From Zobellia roscoffensis (lineage in GTDB: Bacteria > Bacteroidota > Bacteroidia > Flavobacteriales > Flavobacteriaceae): 64,000 nucleotides of DNA. This document shows positions 61,047 through 64,000 of the stretch, piece by piece. The stretch is from positions 2,569,646 to 2,633,645 of the forward strand of contig NZ_JADDXT010000002.1 in NCBI RefSeq assembly GCF_015330165.1, in the 5' to 3' direction. How positions within the stretch are numbered: the stretch's first letter is position 1; every line of letters begins with the position of its first letter. Under the pieces are notes generated by a model that made no database searches, was not told the origin of the DNA, and saw only the letters and a list, made by a program, of their open reading frames with translations. The translations under genes and the position numbers were made by a program.

Positions 61047-64000
61047 TTATAAATCTAAAACGGTAAACATAAATTCGGAATCAAATCTTGCGCGGTCAGT
61101 ACCTCCGTTATCATTATCGCCTATGATTACTTCAAAAGTTCTGATGGTTTGGTTGCTGTAGGATATACCTGGGTCATCGTTACCAGCACCACCTCTTCCA
61201 GGTTGAGATAGTTGAATGATGTAATCCGAATCTAAGGTGATACCTATAGGTAAGGTAACAAGATAATGACCTAATCCAGCCAATTTGGATACGATAATAT
61301 TGGGGGTAGATTTTACAATAACCCCTAAAGCTGAAACCTTTCCGAAGGCTTTGATAGGGCTGGCATAAAAAACACCGGAGTCTGAACCTGCGGTAATGCT
61401 ATTCCCGTCATCGGCGCTAATACTGGCGTTTCCTGTTGAAGAAGGAGGGTCTACCCATTCCGTGCCTGTTGCGGTTGCGGATAAAACTTGTCCAGCGGTT
61501 CCTGCAGAATCGTTTTCATCTAAAATTTGTCCGTCTACATCAAGGGTTTCATTTATGGTAACTGTAGTTTTGTTTGATGTCTCATCAATGTTGATAGCTT
61601 CTATACCACCTACCGTTAGTCCTATTTCATCTGCTGCAGGACTATACATGCCCGTGTTTGTATCATCAGAAAATCTGTATGAGGGTTCTCCAACTGTACC
61701 ATCGGAATTGAGTATTCCTCTGGATCGAATTGCGCCGGAAACATCCAATTTATTTTCAGGAGTTGCAGTACCCACACCCAAACGATTCTCTGTATCATCC
61801 CAAAATAGTTGCGAATTATTTTCAGTAGGGTTTCCACTTGCATCCGAAAAAAATACAGATCCTTCTGTGCCGGATATAGAGGGTAAAGTAACCGTATTTC
61901 CTCCGGTCCCGGATATACTTAAATCATTTCCTGAAACGGATAAAGTTTGAATTTCGTTCGTTTCGCTCAAATCGTTGTCGGCAGAATTGTGTGCAGTTAT
62001 GGCTGCAGTATTAACGGCTATCGCTGCATCGGCATCGGCTTCGTTTTGGTCTACGTCATCTTGCACAGCAGTAATAGCGGCTGATTCCTCAAGAGCTGAA
62101 AGGTCCACCGTTACGGAAGAAGTCCCTTCATCGATTTTCAATACACTCGAAGCGTTGATTGAAGCTGCGGTAATATCGTCATCCGCGGTGGCGGTGATTT
62201 GTCCGTCTACATAGGTTTTGACAGCGAGTTCGGTTGGGAATTTGGTGTCTGTTGCATCTGCAAGAGTAACGTCAGTGGATTTGTTTGCGGAATCTTCCTT
62301 TAAGGCGATTGCCGCATCGGCATCAGCTTCGTTTTGGTCCACATCGTTTTGAATAGCAGTTTCGGCAGCGATTGCTCTGTTACGTTCTGCGAGTATGGCT
62401 GCGTCAGCGTCGGCTTCGTTTTGGTCAACGTCATCTTGCACAGCAGTAATAGCGGCTGATTCCTCAAGAGCTGAAAGGTCCACCGTTACGGAAGAAGTCC
62501 CTTCAACGATTTTCAATACACTCGAAGCATTGATTGAAGCGGCGGTAATATCATCATCGGCGGTGGCGGTGATTTGTCCGTCTACATAGGTCTTGACGGC
62601 AAGTTCGGTTGGGAATTTGGTATCCGTTGCATCAGCAAGGGTAACGTCAGTGGATTTGTTTGCGGAATCTTCCTTTAAGGCGATTGCCGCATCGGCATCA
62701 GCTTCGTTTTGGTCCACGTCAGTTTGAACTGCAGCAATTGCGTTGTCCGCGTCGGACTCGTTTTGGTCCACATCGTTTTGAATAGCAGTTTCTGCTGCGA
62801 TGGCTCTGTTACGTTCTGCAAGTATGGCTGCATCGGCATCGGCTTCGTTTTGGTCAACGTCATCTTGCACAGCAGTAATAGCGGCTGATTCCTCAAGAGC
62901 TGAAAGGTCCACCGTCACAGAAGAAGTTCCTTCATCGATTTTCAGGACACTCGAAGCGTTGATTGAAGCTGCGGTAATATCATCATCCGCGGTGGCGGTG
63001 ATTTGTCCGTCTACATAAGTTTTGACTGCGAGTTCGGTTGGGAATTTAGTGTCCGTTGCATCTGCAAGGGTGACATCGGTTGATTTGTTTGCGGAATCTT
63101 CCTTTAAGGCGATTGCCGCATCGGCATCAGCTTCATTTTGGTTTACATCGTTCTGTACAGCTAATATCGCTGCATCAGCGTCGGCTTCGTTTTGGTCAAC
63201 GTCATCTTGCACAGCAGTGATATCGGCAGATTCTTCTAGAGCGGAAAGGTCCACCGTTACTGAAGTCGCACCTTCATCGATTTTCAGGACACTCGAAGCA
63301 TTGATTGAAGCTGCGGTAATATCATCATCCGCGGTGGCGGTGATTTGTCCGTCTACATAGGTTTTGACAGCGAGTTCGGTTGGGAATTTAGTGTCCGTTG
63401 CATCTGCAAGGGTGACATCGGTTGATTTGTTTGCGGAATCTTCCTTTAAGGCGATTGCCGCATCGGCATCGGACTCGTTTTGGTCTACATCATTTTGAAT
63501 AGCAGTTTCGGCAGCGATTGCTCTGTTACGTTCTGCGAGTATGGCTGCATCAGCATCGGCTTCGTTTTGGTCAACGTCATCTTGCACAGCAGTAATAGCG
63601 GCTGATTCCTCAAGAGCTGAAAGGTCCACCGTTACGGAAGAAGTCCCTTCATCAATTTTCAATACACTCGAAGCGTTGATTGAAGCTGCGGTAATATCAT
63701 CATCGGCGGTTGCCGTAATTTGTCCGTCTACATAAGTTTTGACTGCGAGTTCTGTTGGGAATTTGGTATCCGTTGCATCTGCAAGGGTAACATCAGTGGA
63801 TTTATTTGCAGCATCTTCTTTGAGAGCAATTGCCGCATCAGCATCAGCTTCGTTTTGGTCCACGTCAGTTTGAACTGCAGCAATTGCGTTGTCCGCGTCG
63901 GTCTCATTTTGGTCCACGTCATTTTGAACTGCAATAATAGCGCTGTCCGCGTCGGACTCGTTTTGGTCTACATCATTTTGAATAGCAGTTTCGGCGGCGA
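61047..64000 (-). CDS. Large coiled-coil repeat surface/fibre protein (5' end beyond window)
   Basis: The frame is open to the window end, so the N-terminus is missing; at least 984 residues are visible. The visible N-terminal two thirds are repeats: helical 18-residue units such as VQTDVDQNEADADAAIAA, alternating with a conserved block (STDVTLADATDTKFPTELAV, KTYVDGQITATADDDITAAS, then DLSALEESAAITAVQDD). Five such blocks are visible. The C-terminal part has fibre-like modules (NRLGVGTATPENKLDVSGAI, GTAGQVLSATATGTEWVDPP) and a final beta domain ending FMFTVLDL. The long-helix plus head plan resembles trimeric fibres. No C-terminal T9SS signal is seen. Confidence 0.88.
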   Translation of the reverse strand, partial: AAETAIQNDVDQNESDADSAIIAVQNDVDQNETDADNAIAAVQTDVDQNEADADAAIALKEDAANKSTDVTLADATDTKFPTELAVKTYVDGQITATADDDITAASINASSVLKIDEGTSSVTVDLSALEESAAITAVQDDVDQNEADADAAILAERNRAIAAETAIQNDVDQNESDADAAIALKEDSANKSTDVTLADATDTKFPTELAVKTYVDGQITATADDDITAASINASSVLKIDEGATSVTVDLSALEESADITAVQDDVDQNEADADAAILAVQNDVNQNEADADAAIALKEDSANKSTDVTLADATDTKFPTELAVKTYVDGQITATADDDITAASINASSVLKIDEGTSSVTVDLSALEESAAITAVQDDVDQNEADADAAILAERNRAIAAETAIQNDVDQNESDADNAIAAVQTDVDQNEADADAAIALKEDSANKSTDVTLADATDTKFPTELAVKTYVDGQITATADDDITAASINASSVLKIVEGTSSVTVDLSALEESAAITAVQDDVDQNEADADAAILAERNRAIAAETAIQNDVDQNEADADAAIALKEDSANKSTDVTLADATDTKFPTELAVKTYVDGQITATADDDITAASINASSVLKIDEGTSSVTVDLSALEESAAITAVQDDVDQNEADADAAIAVNTAAITAHNSADNDLSETNEIQTLSVSGNDLSISGTGGNTVTLPSISGTEGSVFFSDASGNPTENNSQLFWDDTENRLGVGTATPENKLDVSGAIRSRGILNSDGTVGEPSYRFSDDTNTGMYSPAADEIGLTVGGIEAINIDETSNKTTVTINETLDVDGQILDENDSAGTAGQVLSATATGTEWVDPPSSTGNASISADDGNSITAGSDSGVFYASPIKAFGKVSALGVIVKSTPNIIVSKLAGLGHYLVTLPIGITLDSDYIIQLSQPGRGGAGNDDPGISYSNQTIRTFEVIIGDNDNGGTDRARFDSEFMFTVLDL
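61995..64000 (-). repeat. Coiled-coil repeat region with five long modules of variable spacing
   Basis: The anchor GTTGCAT (start of the ADATD block on the plus-strand reading) occurs at 62251, 62626, 63055, 63397 and 63772. Spacings are 375, 429, 342 and 375 bp (125, 143, 114 and 125 aa). The 375 to 429 step is one extra 18-residue unit (54 bp). The array continues past the window edge. Confidence 0.85.

Noticed and set aside
63915..63917. GTG at this place as the start of the coiled-coil protein
   Set aside because: The same repeat frame continues upstream without a stop to base 64000, so the GTG is an internal valine codon of a partial gene.
43440..64000. Fibre-like modules suggesting a prophage tail region
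   Set aside because: No capsid, terminase, tape measure or integrase gene is present, the proteins have Sec signals, and their neighbours carry T9SS C-terminal domains.

Overview
The window reads as chromosomal DNA of a marine-type Flavobacteriaceae member (phylum Bacteroidota; a Zobellia/Maribacter/Arenibacter-like genus is a guess). The reasons are: T9SS genes (porT next to ubiE, and a T9SS plug protein gene), a SusC/SusD pair, a lipoprotein TamL-type BamA homologue, Na+-NQR with linked apbE, an AccD without zinc-ribbon cysteines, low GC, and TAnnTTTG promoter elements in front of many genes. No tRNA, rRNA, CRISPR array, transposase or integrase was seen.

Layout. 1-9.9 kb: pnp (cut by the window edge) and rpsO, a tandem-DUF302 lipoprotein, an fbaA-accD-lipoprotein operon, tamL divergent from a TrmH/SpoU methyltransferase, then porT and ubiE. 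10-19 kb: trkA-trkH potassium uptake, an aminotransferase, a fatty acid desaturase, rsmG, a secreted DinB-fold protein and pruA. 19-30 kb: a T9SS plug/DUF3667/apaG operon divergent from nqrABCDEF, a small NQR-linked gene and apbE. 30-37 kb: methyltransferase, map, gpmI, a small secreted ankyrin protein, a 55-residue membrane protein, M48 and M15 peptidases, and a TlpA thioredoxin with a Cys/His-containing propeller-like lipoprotein. 37.8-43 kb: a SusD/SusC pair and a small CDGKC protein.

43.4-64 kb is a surface-protein region with two converging clusters. The plus cluster has a 240-aa exported protein followed by a 4729-aa adhesin. The adhesin carries thrombospondin-type-3-like calcium repeats, four unique inserts, 26 Ig-like repeats (20 of type A, 6 of type B, ordered B-A5-B-A4-B-A4-B-A3-B-A1-B-A3) and a T9SS type-B C-terminal domain. 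The minus cluster has a large coiled-coil repeat protein running off the window, a 294-aa exported protein and a 385-aa protein with a type-B C-terminal domain. The porT and plug genes upstream encode parts of the machine expected to export the CTD proteins, but no PorP/SprF-type partner is visible beside either cluster.

The strongest leads are the mosaic repeat architecture of the giant adhesin, the paired head-protein plus CTD-protein clusters without a PorP/SprF gene, the uncharacterised gene between nqrF and apbE, and the thiol/metal-flavoured genes around the SusCD pair.
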